Source of the DNA: Eudromia elegans
Taxonomy: Eukaryota > Chordata > Aves > Tinamiformes > Tinamidae
Length of the DNA: 64,000 bases
Direction of reading: 5' to 3'
Assembly (NCBI GenBank): GCA_003342815.1
Contig: PTEX01000120.1
Location: forward strand, 17,214 to 81,213
Shown here: positions 35,659 through 55,100 of the stretch, piece by piece
Layout: the number at the start of each line of letters is the position of its first letter
Numbering within the stretch: position 1 is the stretch's first letter
Notes under the pieces: generated by a model
Seen by the model: the letters and a program-made list of their open reading frames with translations, nothing else
What the model was told of the DNA's origin: nothing
The model's database searches: none
Position numbers and translations under genes: made by a program

Positions 35659-37636
35659 GTAAGTAGCGAGAAATGCTAACGCTGCCACAGCAAGCGGGGA
35701 TTCACCCGCCCCCAGAGGAAGCCCGGAGAGTTCGCCTGAAGTTAAAAAGAAAGAAAGAAGAAGAAGAAGAAGGAAAAAAAAATGTAAATTCGCGATTCTT
35801 CCAGCACTCCGGCCCGTCCCTCTTCCCACAAATAAAAGCCAGCAGAGACAAAGAGGTGCGAATCTTCGAAACACCGCGGAAAGGCTCCCCGCAGAGAGGA
35901 CCTCAAGAGAGAAGAAAGGGACGTGTTACAGGAGGAAATAGCCGAAATACTGCGTGATGATAAGGAGAAGAAAAGGGGGAAAGTGAGAAAATGGAAATGA
36001 GGGAAAAAAAAGGGAGGAAAGTGGGGGGGAAAAAGTCGCGAGCAAAGATTTGCTAAACTGGATTTATGGAAGTGCTTGGTAGCAAAGCAAAATCAAACCT
36101 GTCCCAGGAGTTTAATGCTTGTTTATGCATAGATGATGGCAAGCGATGAGATCTAGTTGTTCTCCTTGGCGTGGTCACTAGCTGTATGCAGGAATGTGTT
36201 TTCCTTTTTGCAAAGGTCTCTGCTTGTCTGCAACGGCAGCTTCAGCGTCTGGGGTAGGGGCTTCTTGCTGCTCATTACGTTCCCCATAAATCGTTTGCTT
36301 TTGACAGTAGTGGTTTGATCTCCATTTAATTTATTTGGTCGTTTGCTCAGTAAGAATGTCATTCTGTCGCTAGCTGGAGAAGGAGCTGATCTACACACAA
36401 GCTTCTCTGCAGTAAACTTGAAAATCCGCGATGTAGATTTTGCAAAGAGTTCAGGCGGTAAATTTGGCAAAATCTCAGAAATAAAGAAAAACACGTCATC
36501 CTTTTCTGAGAGATGATGAGAAAAGGGTGAAGGGCCGTGTGTGAACCTGCTAATTCGTGAAACGCCTTTTTTTTATTAGAATAACATAATATTTTTAACT
36601 AAAGTTTTGACTAAGAGCTTCTAGAAGTTTGCTAACTGTCCTTAAAACGGATGCAGTTCTGAGATTATAGGTCGGACTCCGCAGTCTCTGCAGTTTGGAT
36701 CCAGACCGTCGTGGCTTTCAGTTTTCTGCTTCTGATCAGCACGGCCTCTCGACTTCGGAATCTGGGGCGTGAAATTAGGAGAAATGTTATTTATACCATA
36801 CAAATGACCCCGCTTAACCTGAAACCTTATTCGTAACTGTTTCCTCTCGTTTTACACCTTCGCAAGTTTAGGCCTTAGCGGCCGGAGATCTGGGATTAAG
36901 GGGGAAAGCGCCGGGCAGGACGCGGGGGACACGTCGCGAGGGATGCGAGGGAACTCCCGGGCTCCCATTCCTGAGACACGAGCAGTGAACGAGCTTCAGA
37001 CGCCACTTAACAGCCCGTCTCCGGCTGCTTTGCTTGGCCCGAGGCTACTTAACCCGATTCCTGCCTGTGCACGAGCTCGGCCAGCTCCGGGCTTGGGTTA
37101 CGCGGGAGGGCAGCCCTCCAAACGGTGCTCCTGCCTCGTCAGCAGAGCGGAGCTGGCCCCGAAAGGCGAGTCCTCCTCCTCCTCCTCCTCAAAATGATCC
37201 TCGCTCGCTGGGCACCAGGGACCTGCCCGCTGGCAGGGCCGTACAAAGGGGCTCTGTGACTCCCAGGGCAGGGCAATCCTGCAACGAGTGTGCCAAGGTC
37301 TGCGCGAAGGAGAAGAAACTGCGGCGAGGGAGGCCCAGCAGCTCTGCGGATTGCACCTCTGCTGCGCTGAGCGTAGAGGGAAAGTATGTGGATGTCATAT
37401 CAGACTGGTGACCTCTCCACTGGAAACAAAAAGGGACTTTTTCCTCTTCTCACACATAAGAAAAAATAAGGAGACGCCAATTCCAGAACAATATGCATCA
37501 GGCACGTTTATTTTTCTTGTAAATAGTTGTATTTTCAACTTCATTCCCCAAACAGAGCTCCGCCTGAAGCAAGGGATCCGAATACTGTCTTCATTGCATC
37601 CTTTCACCTCCCCTCTCCGGAGAGAGAAAAAAAAAA

Positions 37637-37664
37637 GGGGGGGGGTTGGGGGGAAGCCCTGGGG
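37637..37664 (+). promoter_or_regulatory. Candidate G-quadruplex
   Basis: G9-TT-G6-AAGCCCT-G4 gives at least four G runs with short loops on the plus strand, inside the CpG-rich block. Folding is predicted from pattern only. Confidence 0.5.
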
Positions 37665-39275
37665 AGCAGTTGAGAGACCGATATATTTGTGTAGGAGATC
37701 GAGCGAAACTCCTCGTGGGGCTGCACCCCGTCTTGGACAAACACCCTGCTGCCCGAGCAGCTCCTCTTCCTCTGGGGATGAGGAGGAGGCGCCTTCAAAC
37801 TACAGAGATGGTGTCGACTCCCGCATTCGTCCCCGTTGTTTGTCCTTGGAGAAAACAAAGCCTCTTGCGTATCTCAGGAAATACAGAAACACGGAGCGGG
37901 GGAAAAAAAATCCAAGGGGAGAAAACCGACAGTCCCTCCCACAGGGCAGAGTCGAGTGTTTTTTTTTTTTTAAAGACCCCAATGTCACCTCCTCCTCCGT
38001 CCTTCTGCGCTCAGTGGCACGCTAGTGACTCACCCGTTCCAGCTGAACTTGGGCCGCGAGGAAGGGGGGCAAGGAGGGGAGGCTCGCACTTGGAAGGAGC
38101 GCGGAGGGAACGGCGAGAGAGCGAATCGAGGCGGTTGGGGCTTTTTTTTCCAGCTGCCTCCTCCTTTTTCTGAGGCCGCTCTCTCGCAGTCGCTCTCAGG
38201 ACAACGGTGCAATTGCGTCAGCGGGAAGGAGCGGCGGAACCGGGCTGCATCTGCTGATGCCGGTGCAGGGATCCTGCAGCCCCCGCGCTTCCCTCCCCCG
38301 CCTTTCCTTACCTGGAGATGCCAATATTCCTGCGGAGATTTGCCCTACTACTGGGCCCTAGCATTGGCTACCTCAACCTAATGGCTCCTGCCCAAACTCG
38401 GAATATAAGTTGGACTACAGCCGTGTTTTGTGTGAAAGAAAAAGAGCACAGTTTCTCAGAGGAGACAAACCTAGAAAATCCACCCGAATTCCTTAATGTT
38501 TTGCCGGCTCTTTTAATAGTTTCAGGTAGCGCCCAATGCCGTCTAAGAGCCCCACGACTGCACAAGAACCACGTCTAAGCGTGCTGTCACCTTGCGTCTC
38601 CTTTCACCAGATTATATCGTGCAATATTCTGCAGCATATTGTGCATTACAAATGGGATCCGTAGGATTCGCAGGGACGTGTTAATGAATTCAGCGAGGAT
38701 GATGCTTAATATGGACTGGCCCCAAAGAAAAGAGGTCTGAAAGAAGTCTGTGTAAGCAGGGGTGGGTAAGAAGGGGGACACGTCTGAAGTGTCTGAACGT
38801 TAAGACAAATGCTCAAAACCTCCTTTTGCTTCCTGGCCTCGAGAGCAGCTTGAGGCTTGGCGTATGCTGCAGCTCTCTGCTCCTCAGCCAACGTAACTGG
38901 TAAAGCACGTCTTGACTTCCTAAAACGAAGAGGATCTGCCCTGCACAACTAGTCCTCGCACCGCACCTGCGGACTTGACCTTGGCACAACTCCCGCCGCT
39001 CACAAGAGCCTGTGGCCCCGCTGCAGCCCCGCCGGGGCTGCCCCCCATTCGCAGCCTCGCCGCAAACGGGCGCCCGCTGCTCTCCCCACCGCGGCGCCTC
39101 CTCCTGGGGAGCGGGCGGCGCGTCCCCGCGCAGAGCGGCGGGGCTGGCGCCGCGCCAGCCCTTCCCGGTGCGCCGTCCCCACACAGCACTGCAGCTCTGG
39201 TCATATGAGCGGGAATGATGAGGAAAGCACTTTTTAATCTGTTCGCACTTGCTTCCCTGTTCAAACAGTTGCAAG

Positions 39276-45712
<6,437 letters not shown>

Positions 45713-45879
45713 AGGCTTTGACCAATGCAAACCCTTCATCCATCCTTCACTGCCTAATTCCAACCACCTCCTGCTGACTGCTTTGGCTCCTGTTCTATTT
45801 AATTATGTTATTTTATACTCCAGCTCTGTTCTCTGCAATCCTGTAACTCTGTAATTGTGCTGAAAGATACTGTTAAAAT

Positions 45880-45885
45880 AATAAA
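45880..45885 (+). terminator. PVALB polyadenylation signal
   Basis: AATAAA lies 168 bases after the PVALB stop codon, giving a short 3' UTR. The T-rich CTTTATTCTC that follows could serve as the downstream element. Confidence 0.7.
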
Positions 45886-48800
45886 GGTCGCATCAATCCA
45901 CGCTTTATTCTCTCAGTATGTCTGATTTCTTCTTTCATGTAGTCTTGGTGTACATTAAGAGAAAAGGAAATTTGTTTTTATTAATTTTTGCTGACACTCC
46001 TACTGCTTTTCCCTAATTAAAGTTGGAAGAATTTTTTAAAAGCATTTGGTATAAAACATGCATACAATAAGTCATTCAGTCTAAATTCCCAATTGTGCCA
46101 AACCTGACTGCATTATTTTTAAGCCATCCCTGCTAAATAGATGCATACTCATACTCTGGAAAATCTCTATTGATGGCAATTACCCAACTTCATTTGGCAG
46201 CTTGTTCTTTTGACTGTTAAAGCTATAAAGGGCTTCCTAGTACTTAACCTACTTCTTTCCTGATGCATTTTTTTTAATCAGTGATTTGATCCTTTTTTTT
46301 CTATCAAAATTTGTTAAATTTCTCTGGTGCAATGGGATTTTTTGATTAAAAGCCTGACAGGAATATCAGTGGCTACCCACTATGCGTGAGGGGCAACCTC
46401 AGACTATTGAAACCAGTTTCAAAGTACAGGTTATGTTTACTAGCATCATTAAACAAATATCTAGAAAAGTAATAATAGGCTTCTCAAAAGAAACAACACG
46501 AATTTCTGAAAAGGAGGCACTTGATATTCATCACCAAAATTTAGCTGTAATGTTACTGTTGACCTTCTCCCTGTTAAAACTGTATATCAAAAAAATCCTA
46601 TGAAAAAACAGGTCTTCTAAAACTCCACAAAATGGGTGAAAATATTTTGAGTTATAAATGAGAAATTGAGACTTGAGTCGAAAAAATGATTAGCCACTGA
46701 AGGCAAGAAGAGAGTCAAGAAATAAACCCCTGCTGTCCAGCTCCTAATACAGTAAACTTGACATCAAGCTACTCCCTACTCTCCTTTTTGTTTGTTTGCT
46801 TAGGCAAAGGTTAAGGGGGGATCACTTCAGCAACATGTTCCTCACATCCTCACTGATTACTATTGTACTACAGAGCACTGATTACTATTGCAAAGAAGAA
46901 GGAAATCTGCCATTTGAGGTTGCCAAACTGCTCCCTGTAGCAAATTGTTCCATTCTGATTTAATATCAGTAATTTAGTATTAACACAAAGATAAAAGGCT
47001 GAAACCCCGACACCATCACTCTGTACAGAATGCCATTCTTTGCAGCAATGATTTACCAGTGATACTTGGGAAGCCAACAAACATACCTAAAGCTACTCAA
47101 GCTATAATAGCTCACAAGAAAGATTTTTTGTTGTTGCAGCTGTTGTTCATTCAAAATAAATCTTTTGCTTTTGCACAATGCATGTATGGGTATGAGAAAT
47201 GTATTCATTTAAAAATAAATAAAGTAAATAAAAATGGATTGTAAAAAGGCAAGAATGTTTATGTCTTTTCTCGGCAGCTGCTGACCTCAAGTGGTAAAAA
47301 AGTCTAATTACAACAGCATTATAGTGCTACAAACAAAAGATCACTATCCCAGTTATTGGAATATCACAAATAAGATTCATAGCATCACAGAATCCACATT
47401 AGCATGATGATGCAAGTATGGTATGACTTTTTTTTGAAGGTCTTTACAGTCTCTTTCTATTCTTTGAAACAGCACGGATTTATTTTTAAAGCATTTCTGT
47501 GTGGCATGCAACCTCAACTTTTATCCAGAATTTTACAAAACAAAAACATCAACACAGCCATCAATTAGTCTGAAAATTCATTTATAGTTCATTGTGCATA
47601 ACAAAGTATGTTAAGCCACTATTAACAGAGGTTGTTTGAAGGCATAAAAGTCTGAAGGCATTTGAAGAACCATGATTCCTACATCAGTAATGTTTTCATT
47701 CTCTCATTAATTCCTGGACAAGCAATGATAAGCAAGTCTAAGACCTGATTCAGCCTGAACATTTTCTATTATATAATGATATATAAGATTAAAAGAAATA
47801 TACTTTTATTTTCAAACTGAATAAAAAATAATTACAGTGTGTATACCACTTATAATGACTAGAGAGAGCTCCAAAATGTCACCTTCATTTTTCATGTTAG
47901 ACTGCACTTTATCATCTTGTAAACAAGAATTAATATTTCTCTATCTATGCATTTGTTCATTTTATTCAAATATGCTACAATTACATGCAGGCCATATGTA
48001 AGCAGAAATCTCATAAAATACGTTTTAAAATATATTTTTCTTAAATGTACTTTAAATTCAAAGATTAAATTTCAATGTTTCACACCTGTATCACTAAAAC
48101 AAAATAGTCCCAAGCAGGCATTTAACATCAACCAATTTCTGCCTGAACCTAAAATTACTGTTTTACTGTTTATCCAACTCAGTACTTAGACTCTTGCTCT
48201 CCAATACAAATTGCTTCCATACTCTACCCAAATCTGGAAATGCATTTCCAATTGATAAAAATTTTTGGAATTTTCCTGACTCATCTTGCTAGGAAGAAGT
48301 GGCTCAAAATTTTGCAACAAATTTAAATGGAATATTTTAAATTACAATAACATAAGCAATATAACATATCACATATACAAAACATTAAATTATTAATTCT
48401 CACACAACCCTCATTTTAAAGTAAAAAAAAAAAATCTCTCAAGGAATATAACAGGAAGATTAGAGAAAACATGATTTGCACAAAATTAAATCAAGCTATG
48501 GAAAATTAAATCAGGCTACGGATTATAGTATACTTAACATATATAGAAAATGCAAAGTACTCTGTATTGCACTATTTAATATAGAAAGAGGCTTTATTTT
48601 CAAAGGAATAAGCAGAGGCAAGTTCTTTTTTTCCAAGAAACATTTATCTTGAATTTCTTAATTGGCACATTACATCTTCTCTGCTCTCCTAAGCAGTAAA
48701 TGTTTTCTAATTTTCTCCACTGTTGTGATAAAATAAAGATTATAAAACACCAAATTCAGCCAGCATGTTGAAGATACAATCTTAGACAACAAGTACTTCT

Positions 48801-49917
48801 CCTTTCCTTAGATACAGACAGTATTTCATGATTAGACAATTTTTTTTTTTAAAAAAAAGATTTGTATATTGCTTTTATTCAGACAAAAAAGACAGTACTT
48901 GTTCACACTGATGTTATACATTGCTAGGGAAGAAATGCAGCACTCTTTCAACGACAACTCAAAAGGAAGAAGAGCCAAAAATCCACCAGTCTTAAACAAA
49001 GAGTAATTTTCCAACAAGTCACAAATTAAAATCATATATAATAGGTCTGCACCAACCAAACGCCACCAATCCTTAACATACCTCAGATCATCATTACCAA
49101 ACTTTTAACTAACAAATTCCCCAATCTTTATGTTTTACTTGATTCTTTAGAGCTTTTAATGTAGCTTTGTAGATCAGCAATTATCCACACTACAAATTTC
49201 AGGAAACACAAAGGATTAGAGAGCTGTCCATTTTGCCAGAACTAAGACAGATTTAGATATCTAAGATAGATTTACAATCTATCCATCAGTCCTAAGCTCA
49301 TCCCTGTAAACCTTACGGTCTCATGGTTGCTTCTACCCTTTGTTCACTTCATCAAGGAAAAGTTGGCTTATTTGCTTCTTTCGCCTTCTCTTACTTTACA
49401 ACTTTTTTTTGGGGAAATAAGGACATTTCCCCCTGTTTCTAAACACTTTCAAATACTGGGAGAGTTCACACTCTCCCTTCTGGCAACAGACAAATATTTT
49501 TATCAAATATTTTCTACTACTGGTGTCTACACATGGATAGTACTCTATTCAGAACAGAGTTAACACTGTTATTTCTACAGAACTAAATACTGCAGCTGTG
49601 CAAAATATTTGAAATAAGCTCTGCCTCCACAAAATAACTCAAGGCTGAAAATTATGAATTATACAAGGTTCAGCAAGGACACAAATCAGTCCACAAAATG
49701 TTTATTAGTGAGCAGAAAGCACAAAAGAGCTCCATTTGGCTGCAAAGTATCAGGCTATGATTAAGTAGTCAGTAGATAGAAAATTCATTATTTCATTTAT
49801 AAATCAATTGTAAATAATAGAGAAATTATACAGCATACAATAATACATCAAAATTAAGCTGTGATTAAATCATGTACTAACATTGCTGTGTTAATTATAC
49901 CCAGAAACCAGAGACGA

Positions 49918-50135
49918 CAAAGAATCATGGAATCATTATGTTTGGAAAAGATCTTCAAGATCACTGAGTCCCACCATCAAGTCCAGAGGGTGACCCCACC
50001 ACTTCCATGGGAATCCTGTTCCAATGCTTGAATGCTCTTTCCATATAGAAATTTTTATAATGTCTAACATGAACCCTCTCTGGTGCAACTTGAGGTCACT
50101 TCCTCTGGTCCTATCAGTAGTTACTTCAGAGAAGA
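49918..50135 (-). mobile_element. CR1-like fragment, diverged subfamily
   Basis: The segment starts with AATCATGGAATCATTATG and GGAAAAGATCTTCAAGATCA, followed by CCTGTTCCAATGCTTGAATG and TCTGGTGCAACTTGAGG. This is reverse-oriented CR1 3' sequence of a different type (GGAAAAGA...CAAGATCA rather than GGAAGGGACCTCTAGAGG) from the copies at 1 and 3640. Confidence 0.85.
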
Positions 50136-50365
50136 GATCAACCCCAAAGATATGAAAGCATAGGTTCTAGCCTATATCAGTGATTAGAATGTTTCCTCTA
50201 GGTTCTGGACTCTGCTCCTGAAAACACATGCTTACACCTGATCTGCTGCACAATGACACCTTCATTCTGAGAAAGCATTCTGGCAGATACTCTTATTGAG
50301 AGACTTACACTTGAGAAATTCAAAAACTCTATGGAGCTCAAAAAAATTTCATTACTTTTCTCCTT

Positions 50366-50403
50366 AACAACAACAACAACAACAAAAAAAAAAAAAAAAA
50401 AAA
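50366..50403. repeat. (AAC)n plus poly-A simple repeat
   Basis: Six AAC units pass directly into about 20 A residues. It has the look of a retroposon tail, but no element body was recognised next to it. Confidence 0.85.
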
Positions 50404-50727
50404 GAGGAGAGAGAGAAGCAAAACATGTCATGATGGGGGTATCTATGCACATGGGAGAACAATTGTCTAAAATTTCTCAGCGAGACTTGCAATGTGGACT
50501 TAACACGTTTTACAATGGGGAAAGTACATTTCTTATTGCTGCATTCCTCATTAATAAACTAACAAAACTTAACAAACCGTATCAAAGGTTAAGACAGTCT
50601 TAAAGACAAAAGTAATATAAATGCAAATATTAGAATCCCCTCTCCAGACACTGTCAGAGGAAAATGCAGCAGCTACAACAACAACAAAAACAGATCAGGA
50701 TATCCAAATAAAAATACTGGAGAGCAT

Positions 50728-52150
50728 TTAATCACTGAATGGTCGAGATTGGAAAGGCCCTCTGGAGATCATGTAGTTCAACCCCCTTGCTCAAGCAGCG
50801 TCATCTAGCATGTTTCCAAGGATTGTGTCCAAAAAGCTTTTGAATACCTCCAAGGATGGAGACCCCACAATCTCTCTGGGCAACCTGTTCCAATGCTTGG
50901 TCACCCTCACAGTAAAGAAGTTTTTCCTCATGTTGTCCCTCTCGGCCACAAGGGCACATTGCTAACTCATGGTCAACTTGTTGTCCACCAAGACTCCCAG
51001 GTCCTTTTCCAGAGAGCTGCCTTCCAGAAGGTCAGCACACAGCCTGCGCATGGGGTTATTCCTCCTGAGGTGCAAGACCCTGCATTTGCCCCTATTTGGC
51101 CTCACGAGGTTCCTCTCCACCCACACCTCCAGTGCATCCAGGTCTCTATTAACAGCAGCACAACTCTCTGATATAATAACAACTCCTCACAGTTTTATAA
51201 CATTAGCAAACTTGCTGGGAAGTGCACTCTGTCCCTTCAGGTCACTGATGAATAAGCTGAGCAAGACTGGATCCAGTACTGACTTCTGGGAGACACCACA
51301 AGCTACAGGTTTCCACGATCACAATCCTCTGAGCTCTGTCATTCAGCCAGCCTTCAGTTCACCTCACCATCCACTCACCTGGTCTACACTTTGTGACCTT
51401 CTCTACAAAGATGTTGTGAGAGTCAGTGTCAAAAGCCTTGCTGAAGTCAAGGTAGGTAACATCCACTGCTCTCTCTCATCTACTCCAAATCATCTTTTTG
51501 TCCTTCAGATGATTAAAGATGACATGCAGGATGAGCTGCTCCATTTCACCTCCAGGAACACAGGTGAGGCTGACTGGCCTGTAGTTTCCTGGGATCTCCT
51601 TCTTGTATCCCTTTTAAAGACTGTAGTGGCTTTCTTCCAGTCCTCAGGCACCTCTCCTTTTAAATATGAAGGAAAGTGGACAAGCAATAACATGAACCAG
51701 CTCCATCTGCACTCATGGGTGCATCCCATCCGGTCCATGGATTTAGGGGTGTCAAGTTTGCCCAAATGATCTCTAACTCAATCCCTTCCAATCAAGAGGA
51801 TCTTCCTCTCTTCAGATATTCTCTCTTGTTTCAGGGTCTGGGATGCCTGATGGCTGGCCTTAGCAGCAAAGCCTGAAGCAAAGAAGATATTCAGCAGCTC
51901 TGCTTTCTCAGTATCCTTTGGCACCAAGGCACCCATCCCATTCAGCTGTGGACCCACATTTTCCCTTGTCTTCCTTTCACTACTGATGTATTTTAATAAG
52001 CCCTCCCTGCACCCTCTGCTTGACTTCTTGCTCATAGTAATGTGCCAATCTCCAGCTTGGAGTAAGTAATCCCTGAATATCCATCATTTCTTTCAGATCC
52101 CTCCCTTCTTTCTAAGGCCCTGTCCCATAGGATTCTTTCTAGGAGGTGCA
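50728..52150 (-). mobile_element. Long degenerate CR1 insertion
   Basis: About 1.4 kb of CR1 lies in reverse orientation. It begins with the 3' end (AATCACTGAATGGTCGAGAT, GATCATGTAGTTCAACCCCC). It proceeds through the antisense of the reverse transcriptase: CCAGGTCCTTTTCCAGAGAG, AGCAAACTTGCTGGGAAGTG, TTGCTGAAGTCAAGGTAGGT and GGCTGACTGGCCTGTAGTTT. It ends in the region upstream of the RT core (TGGACCCACATTTTCCCTTG). Decoded on the minus strand, the RT frame is broken many times. It is longer but much older than the copy at the left edge. Confidence 0.9.
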
Positions 52151-55100
52151 CTATGGACATAAGCTTACAGAACGCACACTTAGAGAAGGAGATGTTTCTT
52201 TATAAATTCATTTGTTCTTCCATATAGGAAAAGCTAAGGGAAAGGATCTTGGCAACGCCTAACTCAGAATGTTCAGCCTTTATAACATTAATTCTAGGAG
52301 ATACTAGTCTGAACAATTAGTGGTTTGTGCACAAGAACACAGTTAGTTTCACTAGTGTGACAGTGGTCCAACACTGGCATTAATGAGTGCTAACTTAGGT
52401 CTCCAAGCAGTAAGAACATAGAAAAGTTCAACATTAATTCCAACATCTCCATTGTAGAACTTCTAGAGAGGTAGACAGTGACCAAGGAACAGAGGTCAAA
52501 TGCCTAACATAACTATTGAAAGGAAGAGTCATATGCTACTGAAGAGACGAATTAACATTCAAAAGAGAACACTTAAAGAGTGGCATCTTCAGATTTTGGA
52601 AATATTGCATGGGAAGATTTTATTAAACTTTGCTTTCAGTATCTCTAATGCCATACAGTTTAGCAAAAGCATTACTAAAAAGATCCTGAAAGTAATGTCA
52701 AATTATGATGTATTTTTATTACTGCTTTAATATAAAGAAGAATCACAATTATGTGGCTGTGCTAATTCCTGCTTCCTTATGCAGATGAATGAAGCTTTTT
52801 CCTATTTTAACACATTTGCATTCCTCCCCTCCCCCCAAAGCAATTTTCAATTTTGCTGGATACAGCAGAACTGCATTTACTCCTGCAGCTAAAATGGATT
52901 GTTGAAATAAAGCTATTGCCCAGCACCTGCTCTTAGTCAGACAGCGCAAATCAGAGGTTAGGGGAAAAAAGAAAAGATTTTATGTCATTGTAATGCAAGT
53001 CTCCTTTTAGCTTTGCTGCAGTCAGTGTTCAATTATATTCTGCAACAATCTCCATTACTAGACCAGTATTTTTCTGTCTCTCCTTGCATGCATTAACTTT
53101 CTTATTCACATGATAGCCTTCTTAGCAAAGTAAAAGAGGCTTAAAAGAAATCTGCCAATATATTTAACGAGCCACATCTTTTTTTGCCTGCTGAGAATCC
53201 TAGGATTCAAGTGCATTCTCAATTTGCATGCTCCAAAGGAATATAACCGATGCAATACAATGTATTATAAATTAAACTACAAATTGCCTTTCTCTAGAGG
53301 TTTGATGGGTGAAAATTAACCTGAAATTTAACATACTCTTTTGAATATAAAACTCATAGCAGGTAATAAAGGAGGGACCTCATGTATTCTTTTCTGGATG
53401 TACTCTATTTTCACAGGCTTGGGATTCTTCTCATTCAGAATTTTTATTAGTTCAGTCTGCAGCCAGAACATGTAAGACGTCATCAGAAGCAGGAACGAGA
53501 GGTCTGCTTTTGCAGAAACAGAAAGAGGCAGAGAGTTATTCTAGCTAGGCACAGAGCAAATGGGAAGGAACTAGCTAGTGTAAACAGCTACTGCAAATGC
53601 AGAAGGGTTGTCTTGCTTTTGAGGCACAAGAGCAGCAAAGAGCTCTGAGATGGAGGGTAGGGGGTGAAGCGTATTGAAATTCAGGGCCTGGGATTTGAGG
53701 TGAAAGGAATCTGGAGCTGGAACGACTGGAGATGCCCACGGGGAAGATTTTAAAAACTTGAAGCAAGAGAGGTTTAATTCTAATATGAACAGACTATAAT
53801 AAGCTGACCTTGAAAAGTAAGGACATGGTAGACAAGTTTGTGTCAAAAAAAAAAAAAAAAAATCAACCTTTGAGATAAGTGCAGATGATAGAAGGCAAGT
53901 AGTGTTTGGAAACCTTTAAGTTTTATTAGGAGTCTCAAGTATTTTTCTTCTCTTTCCCCCATTAAATCTTTGGGTCCTAGAATCACATGACTGGCTCAGT
54001 TTTCACGAAGGGGAAAAAAATCTAGATGTCATGTCCTCATAAAAAAAAATCTTGAAAACATAAAGCCTAAGACTTCACACAGAATATAAAACAAAATTAT
54101 TCATATATTCTATAAATCTCATTACTTTAGTGTATTTTATCTTATATTTTTAAAATACTTTAAATAGCACTAATGTAAACCTAGCAGTTGCTGCCTAAGC
54201 ACTTGCTGCAGCAGCTAGAGATCCAAAACAGATTCCCAGCTGATATCATGATCATCACCACAACATAATGACTGGCAATACAGAATTACAGGTAGCTCAT
54301 GTGAAGATGCCATATACTTATTTCTGTATTCTACAGATTAACTCCTTCTTCACAATGCAGAAGCATATACTTAAAGCTCACTTATTACATTTGTGGTCCT
54401 ATGTACAACACTGTGTTGAACAACACGACAGTATTTCCTCCAAGAATATACCCAAGAATTGCCTGTTCATTGCTGAGAAAGGTTCAGGTCACACACAAGG
54501 TCACAGTCAGTCCCGAGTATGTTTCTGATAAACTCATCGACATCTATATAACAGTAAGACATTTTGTATGATGTGCCAGAGTTCAAATAAACTATCCCTT
54601 TCTAAAGCTTTGGGAAGTATTGCTAAAAACTGAATAGAATTTACTTTTCATATCAGCACGTTCTGTAGCTATGAGTATATCTTGAAGCTGTTCTGTGACT
54701 CCATGAACTCCCTCTTATCAAGTGGAAACAAATAAGGAAAAGTCAAGTTCGTGGGGTTTTTTTCCCCCCATACAATAAATTCTAGAATAAATATTCTCCA
54801 ATGATTCCCTTTCTTATTTTTGTCACTATGGATTTGAATATAGCCTTGAGAAAGCTGTCCTTCATTTCATAAAAGAGGACATACTAGTTTCAGTTAGCAT
54901 ACCTGAACCAAGTTCAAAGCTTTAGAAAGGTATCAACCCTAGACTTAATAGCTTACTATTTTTCATTGGCACCAAAGCCATCATTCATTTTCATTTCCAC
55001 TTTCCTAACTTAGAACATCAGAAATAAAAACAATCTAATTGATCAGTTAGAAGTGTTGTTACAACTGTCAAAAAATCTTTTGGCTCGTTCCACCATTTCA

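Noticed and set aside
37288-38025. 245-codon open frame on the plus strand
   Set aside because: It lies in GC-rich sequence where stops are rare. It is low-complexity in parts, has no recognised domain, and overlaps another long frame in a different phase. I kept it only as part of the CpG-block finding.
50969-51769. 266-codon open frame on the plus strand
   Set aside because: It is the antisense of a CR1 reverse transcriptase region. Matching CR1 blocks run in reverse orientation through the whole of it.
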